Source: Halalkalicoccus jeotgali B3 (GTDB taxonomy: Archaea > Halobacteriota > Halobacteria > Halobacteriales > Halalkalicoccaceae). Taken from it: a stretch of DNA of 64,000 nt. Both the position numbers and the translations under genes were made by a program. Location: contig NC_014297.1 of NCBI RefSeq assembly GCF_000196895.1, forward strand, positions 248,001 through 312,000, read 5' to 3'. Below are positions 8,485 through 18,001 of the stretch, one piece after another (within the stretch, counting starts at the first letter, position 1; each line of letters begins with the position of its first letter). The notes under the pieces are model-generated. The model saw only the letters and a program-made list of their open reading frames with translations. It had not been told where the DNA came from and did not search any database.

Positions 8485-9623
8485 CGGCTCCCCTCCCCCG
8501 TGAGACCGACTTCGAACCCGCCGGTCGCCTCGTTTTCGAGCGGTTCGCTCCCTTCGTAGCCCACGTCGAAGGCGTCGTGTTTCACGCAGGCCGCGCGGTG
8601 GACGCGCCCGCGCTCGCCGTCCTCGCCGACGGTCCGGAGGTCGGGATGGACACGCCGGCAGACCTCGCGGGCCTCCGGACATCGCGGGTGGAACCGACAG
8701 CCCGACGGCGGATTGATCGCCTCGGGCATCACCCCACGGATGGGGTTTAACTCCCCGGTCGTCTCGTCGGGTCGGGGCATCGAGGCCAGAAGTGCCTCGG
8801 TGTAGGGATGGGCGGTGTCGTAAAACAGCTCGTCGACGTCGGCCTGCTCGATGATCTCGCCCAGGTACATCACGTTGACCCGGTCACAGATCTCGGCGAC
8901 GACGCCCATGTCGTGGGTCACCCAGACGAAGGCGGTGTCGTATTTTGCCTGGAGTTCCTCGACCAGATCGAGGATCTGGCCCTCGACGGTGACGTCGAGC
9001 GCGGTCGTCGGCTCGTCGGCGATGATTAGGCTGGGTTCACAGGCCAGCGCCATCGCGATCAGCACGCGCTGGCGCATCCCGCCCGAGAACTGGTGGGGGT
9101 ACTGCTCGTAGCGCTTCTCGGGTTCGGGGATACCGACCTCCCGGAGCATCTCGACCGCTTCGGCTTTGGCCGCCTCGTCCGAGAGCTCGCGGTTGAGCTC
9201 GATGAACTCCCGGATCTGCGAGCCGACGGTGAAGACCGGGTTGAGACTCTCCATGGGGTCCTGGAAGATGATTGCGATCTCGCGACCGCGAACCTGCGTT
9301 CGCATCTCCTCCTCGGAGAGCATCCCCTCGCGGGGAACGAGTTCGGGGGGCTCGCCGGACTCGCTGTCGTCGGTTTCCTCGTAGCCGATGAGGGTCTCGC
9401 CCTTGAACGTCACCTCGCCGTCGACGATGACGCCGGGGCTGTCGACCAGCCGCATGATGCTCATGGCGGCGACGCTCTTTCCGGCACCCGATTCTCCGAC
9501 CAGTCCGACGAGCTCGCCCTCGTACACCTCGAAGGAGATGCCGTCGACGGCCCGGACGGTTCCGTCCTCGGTGAAGAACTGGGTCTTCAGGTTCTCTACT
9601 TTCAGTAGTGGTTCCTCGCTCAT
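8481..9623 (-). CDS. dppD: Peptide ABC transporter ATPase (DppD/OppD type)
   Basis: This 380-residue partner of the other ATPase shows Walker [10 protein letters not shown], signature [15 protein letters not shown], Walker [13 protein letters not shown] and the switch histidine in VWVTHDMG. The C-terminal peptide-transporter domain has [14 protein letters not shown]. An acidic insert of about 25 residues ([19 protein letters not shown]) separates strands early in the nucleotide-binding domain. It overlaps dppF by 4 bases and starts 2 bases after dppC, so the genes are one operon. Confidence 0.9.
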   Translation of the reverse strand: MSEEPLLKVENLKTQFFTEDGTVRAVDGISFEVYEGELVGLVGESGAGKSVAAMSIMRLVDSPGVIVDGEVTFKGETLIGYEETDDSESGEPPELVPREGMLSEEEMRTQVRGREIAIIFQDPMESLNPVFTVGSQIREFIELNRELSDEAAKAEAVEMLREVGIPEPEKRYEQYPHQFSGGMRQRVLIAMALACEPSLIIADEPTTALDVTVEGQILDLVEELQAKYDTAFVWVTHDMGVVAEICDRVNVMYLGEIIEQADVDELFYDTAHPYTEALLASMPRPDETTGELNPIRGVMPEAINPPSGCRFHPRCPEAREVCRRVHPDLRTVGEDGERGRVHRAACVKHDAFDVGYEGSEPLENEATGGFEVGLTGEGSR

Positions 9624-9625
9624 TG

Positions 9626-10615
9626 TCAGTTGTTGATCCGCGGGTCGAGTGCGTCTTGCAGCCCGTCACCGAGGAGGTTGAACGCGACCACGGTGACGAG
9701 GATGGCGATGCCCGGCCAGATGCTGAAGGTCGGCGCCGGCAACATGTAGTTTCGCGAGGCCGCCAGCATCTGACCCCACGACGGGGTCGGTGGCTGTGCG
9801 CCGAAACCCAGGAACGACAGCCCGGCGACGATGAGGATGCTCACCCCGACCTGCAGGGTGGCCTGGACCAACACCGGCGCGAAGCTATTGGGGATAATGT
9901 GGCGAATGATGATGTTCCTGTCTTTTACCCCGGCGGCCTTGGCCGCCTCGATGTATTCTTCCTCGCGGATCGAAACGACCCGCGAGCGGATCAGCCGGTT
10001 GAACACCGGGATCGAGGCGATCCCGACCCCGATCATCGCGTACGTGATGTCTCGGCCGAACGCCGACATGAACGCGATGACCAATACGAGAAACGGGATG
10101 GCGTAGATGGTGTCGGTGATCCGCTGGAGGACGTCGTCGACCCAGCCCCCGTAGTAGCCCGAGACCGCACCGACGAGGGTGCCTCCGACCAGCCCGATCG
10201 CCGTCGCCATGAACCCGACGGTCATCGCGATCCGGGTCCCGTAGATCAGCCGCGTGAAGATGTCACGACCGCGGTGGTCGGTTCCAAGCGGGTACTCCCA
10301 GGTGCCAGCGCCGAGCCCGTTTTCCATCCCGACCGGCGGCAACAGCGTGTTGATCACCTCGGGATCACGCTCGGGGTGATGGAAGAACGGGACCGACTTC
10401 GCGATCGCGTAATCGAGCAGGTAGTAATCGACGCTGACGACGGCCGCGACGGCCGTGATGAACGCGATGATGTAAAAGCCCATCCGGGCCGTCGAGTCGC
10501 GTTTGACCTGTTTGAGCGTATACGACAGGCCGACGCGGGCTTCGACCTCGTCGACGCCGCCCTCGGAGGGTTCCTCTGTGAACTCCTCTTCGCTCTGCGT
10601 TTCGTGTACTGCCAT
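9626..10615 (-). CDS. dppC: Peptide ABC transporter permease (DppC type)
   Basis: A 329-residue membrane protein with an acidic cytoplasmic N-terminus of about 35 residues, one segment, then five more. The permease EAA motif is EAAKAAGVKDRNIIIRHIIPN, which docks to the ATPases. The periplasmic-side entry PLGTDHRGRDIFTRLIYGTRI is the DppC/OppC signature. It shares one base with dppB (ATG inside the stop), indicating strict co-translation. Confidence 0.9.
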   Translation of the reverse strand: MAVHETQSEEEFTEEPSEGGVDEVEARVGLSYTLKQVKRDSTARMGFYIIAFITAVAAVVSVDYYLLDYAIAKSVPFFHHPERDPEVINTLLPPVGMENGLGAGTWEYPLGTDHRGRDIFTRLIYGTRIAMTVGFMATAIGLVGGTLVGAVSGYYGGWVDDVLQRITDTIYAIPFLVLVIAFMSAFGRDITYAMIGVGIASIPVFNRLIRSRVVSIREEEYIEAAKAAGVKDRNIIIRHIIPNSFAPVLVQATLQVGVSILIVAGLSFLGFGAQPPTPSWGQMLAASRNYMLPAPTFSIWPGIAILVTVVAFNLLGDGLQDALDPRINN

Positions 10616-11610
10616 TATTTCTCACCGTAGGTGACCCGCGGGTCGATGTACGCATACGAGATGTCCGTGATGATGACGCCGACGAGATACAGCGCCCCGA
10701 GCATGAACGTCGTGCCCATCACCAGCGGGTAGTCCTGGTTGTTGATCGCCTGGATGACCAGCCGGCCCATCCCGTTGATCTCGAAGACGGTCTCGATCAG
10801 CACCGCCCCGCCAAGGGCCGTGCTCAGTCCGAGCCCGACGATAGTGATCACCGGGAGCTGTGCGGGCTTGAACGCGTGTTTCCAGACCACGCCGCGCTCG
10901 TCGACGCCGTAGGCGCGCGCGAGTTTGACGTACTCGTTTTGCAGCGAGTCGACCATCGAGGAGCGCTCGATGCGGGTGATCGAGGCCATCTGCAGCGTTC
11001 CGAGCGCGACCATCGGCATTACAAGTCGCTTGAGCGACTCGACGACGACATCGAGCTGAGTCACCGCCCCCCGGACGTTCGCGGGGTCGGCCCACGGGAG
11101 GAACAGCCCCGTCGCGGGCAACAGTCCCAGCTGGAACGAAAACAGGATGATCAACAGCAGCCCGATCCAAAAGGAGGGCGTCGAGACGCCGATCAGCGCG
11201 ACGATCCGCGAGACGTGATCGACCGGCTCGTTGCGCCGCTTTGCGGAGATCACGCCCAGCGGGATCGCCGTCAGCAGCGCGAACCCGAACGCCGAGAAGA
11301 CCAGATACGCCGTCACCGGCAGGCGCTCGATGATCTTCGTCAACACGGGCACGTCGTAGTAGATGCTGTGGCCCAGATCGCCCTGTGCGACGCCCGCTAA
11401 GTAGCTGAAGTACCGTTCGTGGAGCGGTTGATTCAGTCCGTAACGGGCCTGTACCTGTTCGACCATCTCCGCGCTCGGGGTCGGCCCGAGCATGATGCTC
11501 ACCGGATCGCCCGGGATCGCATTGGTGAGAAAGAAGGTGATCGTCACGATTCCGATGAGCACGGGGATCGCCTGCAGGCACCGCCACGCCGTGTATCGAA
11601 GGAGTCCCAT
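10615..11610 (-). CDS. dppB: Peptide ABC transporter permease (DppB type)
   Basis: A 331-residue permease with six predicted segments. It begins with the family N-terminus RCLQAIPVLIGIVTITFFLTNAIPGDP and has the loop LARAYGVDERGVVWKHAFKPA as its EAA motif. AT-rich sequence at 11625-11636 on this strand is a possible TATA box, so permeases and ATPases may be transcribed apart from the binding protein, which lies 118 bases upstream. Confidence 0.9.
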   Translation of the reverse strand: MGLLRYTAWRCLQAIPVLIGIVTITFFLTNAIPGDPVSIMLGPTPSAEMVEQVQARYGLNQPLHERYFSYLAGVAQGDLGHSIYYDVPVLTKIIERLPVTAYLVFSAFGFALLTAIPLGVISAKRRNEPVDHVSRIVALIGVSTPSFWIGLLLIILFSFQLGLLPATGLFLPWADPANVRGAVTQLDVVVESLKRLVMPMVALGTLQMASITRIERSSMVDSLQNEYVKLARAYGVDERGVVWKHAFKPAQLPVITIVGLGLSTALGGAVLIETVFEINGMGRLVIQAINNQDYPLVMGTTFMLGALYLVGVIITDISYAYIDPRVTYGEK

Positions 11611-11624
11611 GAAGTTGTTCTGTT

Positions 11625-11636
11625 GATATTTTTATG
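11625..11636 (-). promoter_or_regulatory. Candidate TATA box for dppBCDF
   Basis: On the minus strand the stretch reads CATAAAAATATC, ending 15 bases before the dppB start. It would allow expression of the permease-ATPase genes independent of the more abundantly needed binding protein. Spacing is slightly short for a leaderless start. Confidence 0.35.
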
Positions 11637-11727
11637 ATCGTTCGCTCGCTATGAGTTCGATTCAACCCAGCCACGGTTATAACCGCGTCGATCCGAAAAC
11701 GAATGTCTCCGAATTGTGACCGTTCGT

Positions 11728-13341
11728 CTACTCGACTGACGTCGTCGCGAACGACTCCGCAAGCGGTAGCGTCCCCGAATCGGGGTGGGTCTGGTAGCCC
11801 GAGACGTAATCCTTGAACGCATACCCGTTGATCAGGTTGTACGCGGGCAGGTGGACCCGGTCTTCCAGGAGCGTCGTCGTCGACTCGATGTAGAGCTGTC
11901 GTCGCTCCTCCCGGTCGGTCGACTGGCGTGCGTCTACGATCTGCTGGTCGACCTCGTCGTTGCGGTAGAAGGTCCCCTGGGTGACGCCCTCGTTCTCCTG
12001 GGCGAACATGTAGTAGGTAAACGCCTCGGGGTCGGGTGAACCCGACCAGCCCAGCGCGTACAGGTTGTAGTCGTCCTCGGCCCCCGAGAGGTACGCGTCA
12101 GTGAAGGCCCCCCAGTCGAGACGTTGGACCTCGACGTTCTCGAAGCCGGCCTCCTGCAGGCCGTTGCCGACGCCGACGCCGATCTGCTCGCGCATGTCGT
12201 CCGGCGGGACGATGATCCGCCAGTTGTAGTCCATCGAGACACCGGCTTCCTCGAAGAGCTGCTGGGCCTGCTCGATGTCCCGGTCGTGGGGGATCTCGGA
12301 CCACTGGTCGGTCGGGAAGTCCCACCCCTCGGAGATGGACTCGGGGAAGGGGCTGTACTGGCGTACGCCTGCGGGTTCGACGTAGTTGCCGACCTCCTGG
12401 TCGAGCGAGACGCAGTAATCGACCGCCTCGCGCACCAGCGGGTCCGAGGTCGGTCCCTCCCCGCAGTTAAAGGCGAGATAGAAGTAGCCGATTCCGGGTG
12501 TCTCGTCGATGGTCACGCTGTCCATCCCCTCGACCTGGTCGTACAGCTGCGGCGGGATGGTCTCGATGACGTCGTTCTCGCCGGTTTCGAGGGTCGTCAC
12601 GCGGGTGGACTGTTCCTCGACGCCGCTGAACTCGACGAGATCCAGCTCGGCACCGTTCTCGCCCCAGTAGTCGTCGTAACTCTCGATGCGGACGTACTCG
12701 CCTTCTTGCCACTCGGAGAACTGGAAGGGGCCCGAGCCGATCGGGTTCTCGTGGTTGAACGCGTCGGGGTCCTCCTCACGGACGGCCTGCGGGACGACCT
12801 CCCGGATCAGCGTGTAGTCGAACGCGCCGTAAGGGTAAGACAGATCGAACTGGACGGTCTGCTCGTCGATGGCTTCGGCGGAGTCGATCATGTCGACCTC
12901 GCCGGCGTTTTCGGTCTCCTCCTCGAGGGGTGCGACGTAGGAGTAGACGGCGTCCTCGGCGGTCACGGGGTCGCCGTTGTGGAACGTCGCGTCCCCGTTG
13001 AGTTCGACGATGTATCGCTGGCCGTCGTTCTCGATTTCGGGCTCACCGGCCGCGAGTGCGGGCTCGATCCCGGTCGCGTCCTCGTTGTACGTGTACAGTC
13101 CTTCGAAGATCTGGCCGACGACCTGCTGGGAGGGGACGTCGTTGAGGACGATCGGGTCGAAATCGAGCGCGCCCTTTACCTGCGCGAAGTAGAGCTCGCC
13201 CGAGGTGCCGCCGCCACCGCCCGAATCGCCGTTGTTGCCGCCGCCTGCACAACCGGCCAGGCCGACGGCGCCGGCTGCGCCGACGTACTTCAGAAGGCTC
13301 CGACGATCGAGAGTGTCGTTGGGTCGAATAGTGTCTTTCAT
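11728..13341 (-). CDS. dppA: Peptide-binding lipoprotein of the ABC transporter
   Basis: This 537-residue extracellular solute-binding protein (family 5) delivers peptides to DppBC. The N-terminus has a twin arginine (R13-R14), a hydrophobic stretch and the lipobox LAGC with C31, so it is exported by Tat and lipid-anchored. A glycine/serine/asparagine linker follows. The mature part contains the family elements FDPIVLNDVPSQQVVGQIFEGL, ATFHNGDPVTAEDAVYSY and YWGENGAELD. The actual ligand could be peptides, nickel or another small solute; family 5 alone does not decide. It is upstream of and in line with dppBCDF. Confidence 0.9.
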   Translation of the reverse strand: MKDTIRPNDTLDRRSLLKYVGAAGAVGLAGCAGGGNNGDSGGGGGTSGELYFAQVKGALDFDPIVLNDVPSQQVVGQIFEGLYTYNEDATGIEPALAAGEPEIENDGQRYIVELNGDATFHNGDPVTAEDAVYSYVAPLEEETENAGEVDMIDSAEAIDEQTVQFDLSYPYGAFDYTLIREVVPQAVREEDPDAFNHENPIGSGPFQFSEWQEGEYVRIESYDDYWGENGAELDLVEFSGVEEQSTRVTTLETGENDVIETIPPQLYDQVEGMDSVTIDETPGIGYFYLAFNCGEGPTSDPLVREAVDYCVSLDQEVGNYVEPAGVRQYSPFPESISEGWDFPTDQWSEIPHDRDIEQAQQLFEEAGVSMDYNWRIIVPPDDMREQIGVGVGNGLQEAGFENVEVQRLDWGAFTDAYLSGAEDDYNLYALGWSGSPDPEAFTYYMFAQENEGVTQGTFYRNDEVDQQIVDARQSTDREERRQLYIESTTTLLEDRVHLPAYNLINGYAFKDYVSGYQTHPDSGTLPLAESFATTSVE

Positions 13342-13740
13342 GAGTCGTGTTCTACCGCGATACTCCCAATTTCAGATAGTTGAATAAAAACTTGTCGAAA
13401 GGATGGTCACCTCTTCCCGATAAAAACGATAGATATTGCAAAATACTTCGGAAAAATTTTCTGAAATAGTTTATTTTCCTCTATAGTGGGAGAACCATAT
13501 TTATAGCTATTAATAAGGTTGAAATCCGAGCAGTCCGATCTCGTCCTTCCGGGGTCCGATTCCCGGCACGCGCAAGTGCTATCCGTCTTCGAATCCGGCC
13601 ACGATCGTGCAACATCGGTGATACGTCTGCGAAAACGTCTATTAACGGACTGTTCTTCTCATGACAGCAGATCGACGCCGGGGACCCCATTGACACCCGG
13701 GCGAACGAGGTGTTTAGGCGACGCGGCCCGAACCGCATCC
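13342..13740. other. Intergenic region between dppA and the zinc-protein gene
   Basis: The 400 bases hold no gene I can support. The dppA-proximal half is AT-rich, with TTTTTATT on the minus strand (about 13383-13390) as the likely dppA TATA box and further AT-rich clusters near 13440-13520, including the palindromic AAAATTTT core near 13455. The other half is GC-rich and leads to a GTG start at 13741. Confidence 0.5.
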
Positions 13741-13944
13741 GTGACACCCTGTGACTGCTGTGGCGAGGACGTCCACGTCGCGGGCGGCATCGCCGATATC
13801 TGGTCCTTTTCCCAGGAGCCGACCGGCGGGATGATCCTCGAGTTCGAGGACGGCACCGAACACTTCCTCTGTTATGGTTGTATCGAGCGCCTGCCCGACG
13901 ATCCCGAGGCGGCGGACGTCGCCGCGCTCTCGGAAAGCCGCTAG
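13741..13944 (+). CDS. Small zinc-finger-like protein, 67 aa
   Basis: Starting at GTG 13741 the protein opens MTPCDCCGEDVHVAGGI and later has HFLCYGCIERLP. The CxCC and CxxC pairs make a probable zinc site. The middle (ILEFEDGTEHFLC) resembles small conserved haloarchaeal zinc proteins of unknown function. Longer upstream starts only add arginine/serine-rich sequence typical of non-coding frames. It lies 31 bases before the helicase gene and may be co-transcribed with it. Confidence 0.65.
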   Translation: MTPCDCCGEDVHVAGGIADIWSFSQEPTGGMILEFEDGTEHFLCYGCIERLPDDPEAADVAALSESR

Positions 13945-13975
13945 CTTTAGGGCCGTCCCGCCCCCGTCTTCGAGG

Positions 13976-15721
13976 GTGCAGCCCGCCCGCATCGAGAGCG
14001 AGTTCCCCGCACCCTCCCACCGGGGCAACCAGCGCGAGGCCCTCCGCGAGATCCGCGGGGCCTTCGAGGCCGGCAACGACGTCGTGTTGGTTCGTGCGCC
14101 CACCGGCAGCGGCAAGTCCCTGCTGGCCCGCGCGATCTGTGGGGCCGCGAGGACCCCCGAGGAGGCCGAACCGAGCCAGGCTACTGGCGCGTACTACACC
14201 ACTCCGCAAGTCTCGCAACTCGACGACGTGGCCACCGAACCGTTGCTGTCGGACCTCCAGGTCATCCGCGGGAAGGGAAACTACACCTGCATCCTGCCGG
14301 GCGAGGAGACCACGCCGGTCGACCGCGCGCCCTGCGCGCGCGAGCGGGGCTACGACTGTGCGGTGAGACATCGCTGTCCGTACTTCTCCGATAGGGCGAT
14401 CGCCTCCAATCGGACGATCGCGGCGATGACGCTCGCCTATTTCATGCAGACCGCCGGCTCGGAGGTCTTTCGCACGCGGGACGTCTGTGTGATCGACGAG
14501 GCTCACGGTCTCGCCGACTGGGCCGAGATGTACGCGACCATCGACCTCGGGCCCCGAACCGTGCCCATGTGGACGGACCTCTCGGTCCCCGAGGTGGAGT
14601 CGGTCTCGCGTGCGGCGCGCTACGCCGACTCGCTCGCCCAAACGTGCACCCGCCGCAAGGACGAGTTGCTCGTCCCGGAACAACTCACGCCCGAGGAGGC
14701 CGCAGAACGCGACCGCCTGCAGGAGTTGATCGCGGACCTCGAGTGGTTCGTCAGGGACCATCGGGACCCCGAGAGCCCGACGACGTGGGCGGTCGATCAG
14801 GCCGAGGATCGCTTGCTGTCGATCAAGCCGATGAACCCCGAGCGCTACCTCTCGCATACGGTCTGGGAGCGGGCGAACCGCTTTGCCCTGCTCTCGGCGA
14901 CCATTCTGGACAAGGCGGCGTTCTGTCGGGGCGTCGGTCTCGACCCCGACCGGGTCGCGCTGGTCGACGTCGGCCACACCTTTCCCGTCGAGAACCGACC
15001 CCTGTTCGACGTCACGCAGGGGCGGATGACCTACGACGAACGCGAGGAGACGATCCCCGAGATCGCCCGGGTACTCGTTCGGATCATGGCAAAACACCGT
15101 GACGAGAAGGGCCTCGTCCACGCCCACTCCTATGCGATTCAGGAGCGCCTCGCCTCGCTGCTCGCCGACTTCGGCGTTGGCGACCGGGTGCGAACCCACG
15201 ATCGGGAGGACCGCGACGCCGCCCTCGAGGCGTGGAAGGAAAGCGAGGGCGCGGACGTGTTTCTGGCGGTGAAGATGGAGGAGGCACTCGATCTGGTGGG
15301 TGATCTGGCGCGCTGGCAGGTGCTCTCTAAGGCTCCCTACCTGAACACACGCGACTCGCGGGTAGCCCACCGCCTCGAACGGGGCCAGTGGGCGTGGTAC
15401 CACCGGGCGGCGCTTCGGACCGTGATTCAGGCCTGTGGGCGGGTCGTTCGCTCGCCCGAGGACTACGGGGCGACGTATCTGGCGGATTCGAGCCTGCTCG
15501 ACCTCTTCGAGCGCACGCGGGGGGAGATGCCGCCGTGGTTCGCGGAGCAGGTCGAGCGAACGAGTTCGCCCGATCTACCACCCTTCGAGGCGAGTACGGG
15601 TTCGGGGACCGGATCGCCCGCCCCGGGGACCGACCGGGGGACGACTCGAACCCCGAGCGGGTCGACGTCGTCCGCGGAGCGCTCGAACCACCCGCTGAGC
15701 GACGTGTGGGGCGACGGCTAG
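13976..15721 (+). CDS. XPD/Rad3-like superfamily 2 DNA helicase
   Basis: A 581-residue helicase with Walker A APTGSGKS, DEAH box VIDEAHGL and helicase motif VI IQACGRVVRSPEDYG. Between motifs I and II four cysteines (NYTCIL, APCARERGYDCAVRHRCPYFSDR) form the [4Fe-4S] domain characteristic of XPD, FancJ and DinG relatives. The family unwinds 5'-to-3' in repair; the exact substrate here is unknown. GTG at 13976 is chosen because the helicase homology starts at FPAPSHRGNQREAL just after it. A serine/threonine-rich tail of about 50 residues follows the last motif. Confidence 0.85.
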   Translation: MQPARIESEFPAPSHRGNQREALREIRGAFEAGNDVVLVRAPTGSGKSLLARAICGAARTPEEAEPSQATGAYYTTPQVSQLDDVATEPLLSDLQVIRGKGNYTCILPGEETTPVDRAPCARERGYDCAVRHRCPYFSDRAIASNRTIAAMTLAYFMQTAGSEVFRTRDVCVIDEAHGLADWAEMYATIDLGPRTVPMWTDLSVPEVESVSRAARYADSLAQTCTRRKDELLVPEQLTPEEAAERDRLQELIADLEWFVRDHRDPESPTTWAVDQAEDRLLSIKPMNPERYLSHTVWERANRFALLSATILDKAAFCRGVGLDPDRVALVDVGHTFPVENRPLFDVTQGRMTYDEREETIPEIARVLVRIMAKHRDEKGLVHAHSYAIQERLASLLADFGVGDRVRTHDREDRDAALEAWKESEGADVFLAVKMEEALDLVGDLARWQVLSKAPYLNTRDSRVAHRLERGQWAWYHRAALRTVIQACGRVVRSPEDYGATYLADSSLLDLFERTRGEMPPWFAEQVERTSSPDLPPFEASTGSGTGSPAPGTDRGTTRTPSGSTSSAERSNHPLSDVWGDG

Positions 15722-15798
15722 ATCAGCGCGAGGCTCCCGACCATCGAGCCGACCAGCAGGACTACGAGAACGAGCGCGACCACCTGTTGTCTGTCCAT
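15718..15798 (-). CDS. 26-aa single-pass membrane peptide
   Basis: The frame encodes MDRQQVVALVLVVLLVGSMV followed by GSLALI: a short charged head and one hydrophobic segment. Tiny membrane proteins beginning with this kind of basic/glutamine head are widespread in haloarchaea but uncharacterised. It starts 25 bases after taw2 on the same strand, so it is probably the last gene of the nmd3-taw2 unit. Its stop overlaps the convergent helicase stop. Confidence 0.55.
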   Translation of the reverse strand: MDRQQVVALVLVVLLVGSMVGSLALI

Positions 15799-15823
15799 AT
15801 CCCCACCCAACCGTTCGACGCAA

Positions 15824-16840
15824 TTAATCGCTCCGGCCGACCCGCGCGTCCACCACGACGTGTGCGACACCCGCGCTGTGGCTCTTTACTCGACGTCTGT
15901 CGAGAATTTCGACCGTCCGTCCGGCGCTCGTGGCCGCGTTTCGGAGCCGCGAGACGGGTCGTTCTGGCAGTTCGGCCTCGGGCGTCGCCTCGTGCATGTG
16001 GAGGACGCCGTCATCGCGCAGCGCGTCGAGCGCGCGATCCAGATAGTCGTGGGCCTCGTAGTAGCCCATCACCACGCGATCGACCCCCGTAACTTCGACG
16101 TCCCGGCAGTCCGCCCGGTAGGCGTCGATTCGCTCCTCGACGCCATTCAGCACGGCGTTCTCGAGCAGGTACCGAAAGGCGACCGGGTTTCGCTCGATGG
16201 CGCTCACGTGCGCGCCGGCCCGCGCCATCGGCAGCGTGAAGTAGCCGATTCCGGCGAACATGTCCAGCACGCGCTCGCCCTCCTCGACGACTTCGCCCAT
16301 CCGCGTGCGCTCTCGCTTGTTGCCCGGCGAGAACATCACCTTCGAGAGGTCGAGCGCGTACTCCGTCCCGTGTTCGGTGTGGACCGTTTCGGTGTCGCCC
16401 GCGCCCGCGACCACCCGAACCGCGGGCTCGCGGTGCGCGCCGGTGATTCCCTCCCGGGCGAGGACGGTATCGGCGCCGCCGTGCAGTTCCAGTAGCGCCT
16501 CGCCGACTTCCCCTTCGCGGGGACAGCCCTCGAAACGTGTGAGGATCACGCTCCCGATGACGGTCCACGAGTTGGGGGCGCGTTCGATCTCCGCGTCACT
16601 CCAGTCGCGCGCGGCCAGCAGGTCCGCTAGTCCGGGCGCGCGCGCGTCTGGGTCGGGCTGGCGGATCACCGCACGCACCTCGGTGTCCGTCGGACGACGG
16701 GTCACCGGCAGCGCAAGCGCCCCCTTGCCCGCCTCGCGGACCCTTCGAGTGTCGTCGTAGACTCCCTCCGCGCGCAGTGCCGCGATCGTCCGCTCGCCGT
16801 CGGGTTTCGGGACGATCGCCGCAAGCGGGTCGTCGCTCAT
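15824..16840 (-). CDS. taw2: tRNA(Phe) wyosine-pathway aminocarboxypropyltransferase (Taw2/TYW2)
   Basis: A 338-residue Rossmann-fold enzyme of the Trm5/TYW2 group. The SAM site is VLDMFAGIGYFTLPMA, preceded by FSPGNKRERTRMG. The catalytic-loop motif reads DRVVMGYYEAHDY and is followed by GVLHMHEATPE and SAGVAHVVVDARV. Trm5 methyltransferases have an NLP motif here, while archaeal Taw2 has MGY followed by HYHxTxPE, so transfer of the 3-amino-3-carboxypropyl group in wyosine formation at G37 is the better call. It overlaps nmd3 by four bases. Confidence 0.8.
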   Translation of the reverse strand: MSDDPLAAIVPKPDGERTIAALRAEGVYDDTRRVREAGKGALALPVTRRPTDTEVRAVIRQPDPDARAPGLADLLAARDWSDAEIERAPNSWTVIGSVILTRFEGCPREGEVGEALLELHGGADTVLAREGITGAHREPAVRVVAGAGDTETVHTEHGTEYALDLSKVMFSPGNKRERTRMGEVVEEGERVLDMFAGIGYFTLPMARAGAHVSAIERNPVAFRYLLENAVLNGVEERIDAYRADCRDVEVTGVDRVVMGYYEAHDYLDRALDALRDDGVLHMHEATPEAELPERPVSRLRNAATSAGRTVEILDRRRVKSHSAGVAHVVVDARVGRSD

Positions 16841-17952
16841 TCCGGTCCGTCCTCGGGGACGGCGTACAGGCCGGCGCGGCTCTTCAGGACGGGGACGGTC
16901 CCCGATTCGACGTCGAGGAAGTCGGGTCGCGGGATGGTTTTGGACTCGTAGGTCTCGGGGTCGAGCACCTGGACCGCCCGTTCGTCCTCGACGCTCACGA
17001 GCGTGGTCTGCTGGGCGTTCTCGATCCGCCCGAGTCGGCGGGCGTCGGGCGAATCTCCCTCCTCGAAACTCGACTCGTAGCGCTCGCCGGTCGCGAGCCG
17101 GCGACCCTTGACGGTGCCCCGGGCGCTGCGGACGAGTACCGGTCCCTCCCCGTCCTCGGGGTCGATGATATCCCCCCTGGTAAACGGTGGCAGGCGGACC
17201 GCGTAGGTCACCCGGTAGACCTCGTTGCCGTCCTCGTCCTCGGTGACGAGCGTCTCCGAATCGCTAAAGCCTCCGCCGAAGCGGTTCACGAGGCGCTGGG
17301 AGATCTTCTTGCCGATGTTGGTCGTCGAGACCTTCACGTCGACGCCGTCCGCGGTGTCGTCGATCTCGGTGACGAAGGCGTTTCGGTCCCCGGTGGCCTC
17401 CATCTCCTCGACCACGGCGTGGGAGATCTCCTTTGTGGCTTCGCGCTCCTCGCTCGTGGGCGTCCGGTCGGTCGCACGCAACTGGACGACACTCGCGTAG
17501 TAGCTACCCGCGATCCGCCCACAGCGTGTGCAGGTCTCCCGCGAGATCGTTACCGGGACCACGACCTCCTCCTCGATCGCCTCGCCACGGACCACACCGG
17601 TGAACAGACAGTGCATTCGGATCGTGTTCTGATCGACCTGTTCGGGTTCGACCTGCCAGGCTACGCTCTCGGCGTCGAGGTGTACACCTAGGGAGTCGCT
17701 CACGGCGTCGATCGCCACGTCGGTGTAGTCCTCGGCGCCGACGTCGACCCAGCGGTTTCCGCGATGGACGGCTCCACACTGCGCACAGACCCGCACGGTC
17801 AGTCTCTCCGGTGCGGAAACGAGTTCGAAGTCCTCGAAGTAACAGGCATCACAGAGTCCCGTCTCGGCGGCGGCGGGCGCGCCGGGCAAGTCCGGACGCT
17901 CGCCGCCCTCGACGGGGTCGCCACAGCGAGGACAGAAGGCCGATCGGCTCAT
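16837..17952 (-). CDS. nmd3: NMD3 family ribosome-associated protein
   Basis: A 371-residue archaeal homologue of NMD3, the large-subunit export/quality factor of eukaryotes. The N-terminus has zinc-binding pairs FCPRCGDP, GLCDACYF, VCAQCGAVH and TCTRCGRIAG. After these come the central beta-rich NMD3 domain (DVKVSTTNIGKKISQRLVNRFG) and a C-terminal OB/SH3-like part (RGDIIDPEDGEGPVLVRSA). The archaeal function is probably in large-subunit maturation. The last four bases overlap taw2, a pairing of ribosome and tRNA modification functions. Confidence 0.85.
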   Translation of the reverse strand: MSRSAFCPRCGDPVEGGERPDLPGAPAAAETGLCDACYFEDFELVSAPERLTVRVCAQCGAVHRGNRWVDVGAEDYTDVAIDAVSDSLGVHLDAESVAWQVEPEQVDQNTIRMHCLFTGVVRGEAIEEEVVVPVTISRETCTRCGRIAGSYYASVVQLRATDRTPTSEEREATKEISHAVVEEMEATGDRNAFVTEIDDTADGVDVKVSTTNIGKKISQRLVNRFGGGFSDSETLVTEDEDGNEVYRVTYAVRLPPFTRGDIIDPEDGEGPVLVRSARGTVKGRRLATGERYESSFEEGDSPDARRLGRIENAQQTTLVSVEDERAVQVLDPETYESKTIPRPDFLDVESGTVPVLKSRAGLYAVPEDGPE

Positions 17953-18001
17953 ACCCGATCTACCCGATCCGGTCGGTTAAGCGTCGCGCTACTCGATCGA
18001 T

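Noticed and set aside
8485-8682. N-terminal extension of dppF
   Set aside because: The extra residues are Arg/Pro-rich shadow sequence over dppD; the ATG overlapping the dppD stop gives the normal family start.
13481-15403. Opposite-strand ORF across the helicase
   Set aside because: No conserved motif; the plus-strand frame carries Walker A, DEAH and the four Fe-S cysteines.
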